Assembly (NCBI GenBank): GCA_033239125.1 | Contig: BSWB01000008.1 | Coordinates: 14,786,001 to 14,850,000, forward strand | Direction: 5' to 3' | DNA length: 64,000 nt | Source of the DNA: Fagopyrum homotropicum | Lineage: Eukaryota > Streptophyta > Magnoliopsida > Caryophyllales > Polygonaceae | Shown here: positions 62,870 through 64,000 of the stretch, piece by piece | Position numbering within the stretch: position 1 is the first letter of the stretch | Layout of the letters: the number at the start of each line of letters is the position of its first letter | Notes under the pieces: generated by a model | Database searches by the model: none | What the model saw: only the letters and a program-made list of their open reading frames with translations | What the model was told of the DNA's origin: nothing | Made by a program: the position numbers and the translations under genes

Positions 62870-64000
62870 TCAATAATCCTGATCCGGTGGTGGTGGTGGT
62901 GGCACATACGGATACTGAGCCGGGTCGAACGGATAGCCCACAGTCTGCTGGAACTGGAGCTCCATCATCCTGCGCTGATAGTGCTGCTCCTCTAACATCT
63001 GATGAGTCCAGCGGTCAATGTGTCGGTCCTGGGCAGCAAATCTCTCATGCATGTCCACAGTAAGGGCAGCATAAGAGTCTATCATCTGATCTGTCAGGTC
63101 GTCGATCCGACGATGAACCTCAGAATCTCTATGGCGGCGTGTCCGACGCCTAGCAGATCTAGCGGGAGGTGCAGCAGGTGCAGGCTCAGTATCTTCCTCG
63201 TCGTCCAAGTCTATAATCGGTGGCGCGCTCGTCCCTGCAGTATCTGTCCCTGTATCCATCGGGACACCACCCTCTCTCTCATCCAACGTCTCCTCGTCGT
63301 CGTCATCCTCCTCCTCCTCAGCAGGGGCAGCTGCTGCCTCTCTGTGATCCTCCATCAGTGGAGCCCATGCTGTCTGCCAATAATGCGGATCAAAGACTGT
63401 GAACTGAGCAGACCAGCGGATCCCCTGAGGTGCAGTCCGCTCCCAAGGCATGGCGACGTATGTAGTGGTCAAACCACGGGGAACCAGAATCCTCCGTGTG
63501 ATGATCTCCTGTAATCCCAGCGGCTTCGGAGCCGCCGCCATCGTGCAAACACTGAGGTCCATCCCGTGGTAGGTAGCGATATGGGTGACTAGACCTCCGC
63601 AGCAAATGTCTCCCTTCGCCTTGGCCTTGATCCTGTGCAGATCCTCTGCCAAGAGCAAGCCAAAGTCTGGGAAACCTCCTGTAACCATGCAGTAGAGGCT
63701 GAAGAGCTCGCCCTGTCTGATCTTCTGGGGCGTCTCAGTACGCGCCAGAAGTGTCTCGCCGAAAATCCTGTGGGCTAGTCTGAAGGCCGGATGAAAGATG
63801 ACCTTCTCCCTGGAATCTCCAGGGCGCCATCTGTCTGCATGCTCAGTAATATGGGCAATCTTCCCCCAGAACTCCCTAGCTACGGATCGGGAGGGGAAGT
63901 CGGTGGCGGTGGGCTCAGAAAAGCCAAAAATCTCTCTCCATATCTCTAAAGGAACTATGAAGTTCCGGTTCATCAACCGGTACTTCACAGACTGGTCTGT
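62870..64000 (-). CDS. Env-like (ATHILA ORF-1 type) protein of A6, partial
   Basis: Open from the right edge of the window to a stop at 62870, 376 codons with no break, so the true start lies outside. Blocks are KYRLMNRNFIVPLEIWREIFG, HITEHADRWRPGDSR, ARTETPQKIRQGELFSLYCM, FGLLLAEDLHRIKAKAKGDI and HIATYHGMDLSV. Then come an acidic stretch (EEEEDDDDEETLDEREGG), a basic patch (RSARRRTRRHRD), a probable helix (DDLTDQMIDSYAALTVDMHE) and a Pro-rich tail. No membrane segment is visible. It is the most intact post-pol gene here. Acidic plus basic patches suggest a nucleic-acid or chromatin partner, which is inference. Confidence 0.85.
   Translation of the reverse strand, partial: TDQSVKYRLMNRNFIVPLEIWREIFGFSEPTATDFPSRSVAREFWGKIAHITEHADRWRPGDSREKVIFHPAFRLAHRIFGETLLARTETPQKIRQGELFSLYCMVTGGFPDFGLLLAEDLHRIKAKAKGDICCGGLVTHIATYHGMDLSVCTMAAAPKPLGLQEIITRRILVPRGLTTTYVAMPWERTAPQGIRWSAQFTVFDPHYWQTAWAPLMEDHREAAAAPAEEEEDDDDEETLDEREGGVPMDTGTDTAGTSAPPIIDLDDEEDTEPAPAAPPARSARRRTRRHRDSEVHRRIDDLTDQMIDSYAALTVDMHERFAAQDRHIDRWTHQMLEEQHYQRRMMELQFQQTVGYPFDPAQYPYVPPPPPPDQDY

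Larger units (their letters stand above)
59639..64000 (-). mobile_element. Athila family A element A6 (3' part)
   Basis: A minus-strand element inserted in the A4 env-like gene after GCCTT (59634-59638). The 3' LTR is 59639-61389, then polypurine tract, a long 3' untranslated region and an env-like gene that runs off the right edge. Pol, gag and the 5' LTR would lie beyond the window. Confidence 0.9.

Noticed and set aside
1..64000. Host protein-coding genes, tRNA or rRNA genes
   Set aside because: None found. tRNA-like strings are primer-binding sites only, and every stretch could be assigned to a retroelement part.

Overview
The window looks like heterochromatin from a flowering plant (eukaryotic, no operons, no recognisable host gene). 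Essentially every base belongs to long terminal repeat (LTR) retrotransposons of the Ty3/gypsy superfamily, stacked inside one another. Evidence is LTR pairs, target-site duplications, tRNA primer-binding sites, polypurine tracts, and Gag, protease, reverse transcriptase, RNase H and integrase homology. Three groups occur. (1) Athila-type elements, with a tRNA-Asp primer site (TGGCGCCGTTGCCGGGGA) and an env-like/ATHILA ORF-1 gene after pol, in three lineages here called A, A4 and B. (2) Tekay/Del-type chromoviruses (D, D2), with a tRNA-iMet primer site and a chromodomain. (3) One CRM-like chromovirus (C). The species cannot be named from this sequence. A CRM-like element amid Athila elements suggests a pericentromeric location, which is inference.

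Layout. 1-3178: Tekay-like remnant D2 (minus strand), carrying solo LTR A1. 3179-22492: Athila element B2 (minus), degenerate. Its env-like region is split by a solo A-family LTR (A0, 4515-17710), and that LTR is split by a complete B element, B1 (5416-16878). 22493-23593: A-family LTR A2, inserted in the B2 gag. 23594-38557: Athila element A3 (plus), inserted in A2. Its 5' LTR holds the complete CRM-like element C (24425-32124). 38558-50601: Tekay element D (minus), inserted in the A3 env-like gene. Its 3' LTR holds solo LTR A5 (38724-40481). 50602-59638: Athila element A4 (plus), inserted in the D 5' LTR. It carries the best-preserved pol (1334 codons). 59639-64000: A-family element A6 (minus), inserted in the A4 env-like gene and running off the right edge. 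The right-hand halves of B2, A2, A3, D, A4 and A6 should lie beyond the window in mirror order.

How the genes work together. Each full element encodes Gag (particle), protease, reverse transcriptase/RNase H and integrase. These copy element RNA, primed by a host tRNA, and insert the DNA. Almost all copies are broken by nonsense codons, frameshifts or deletions, so any present activity would need help in trans.

The most unusual signal is a set of short palindromic motifs. Each Athila lineage carries its own: CACCTCG-RY-CGAGGTG in A, CCACGGCCGTGG in A4, and arm-CGC-AGGG-GCG-arm' in B. The motif recurs many times per element at equivalent sites: upstream of the TATA box in the LTR, in linkers inside gag-pol, and around the env-like gene. 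In B the arms vary from copy to copy while staying complementary. This looks like a lineage-specific cis-acting system (protein-binding sites or RNA hairpins) that changes quickly and spreads within each lineage.
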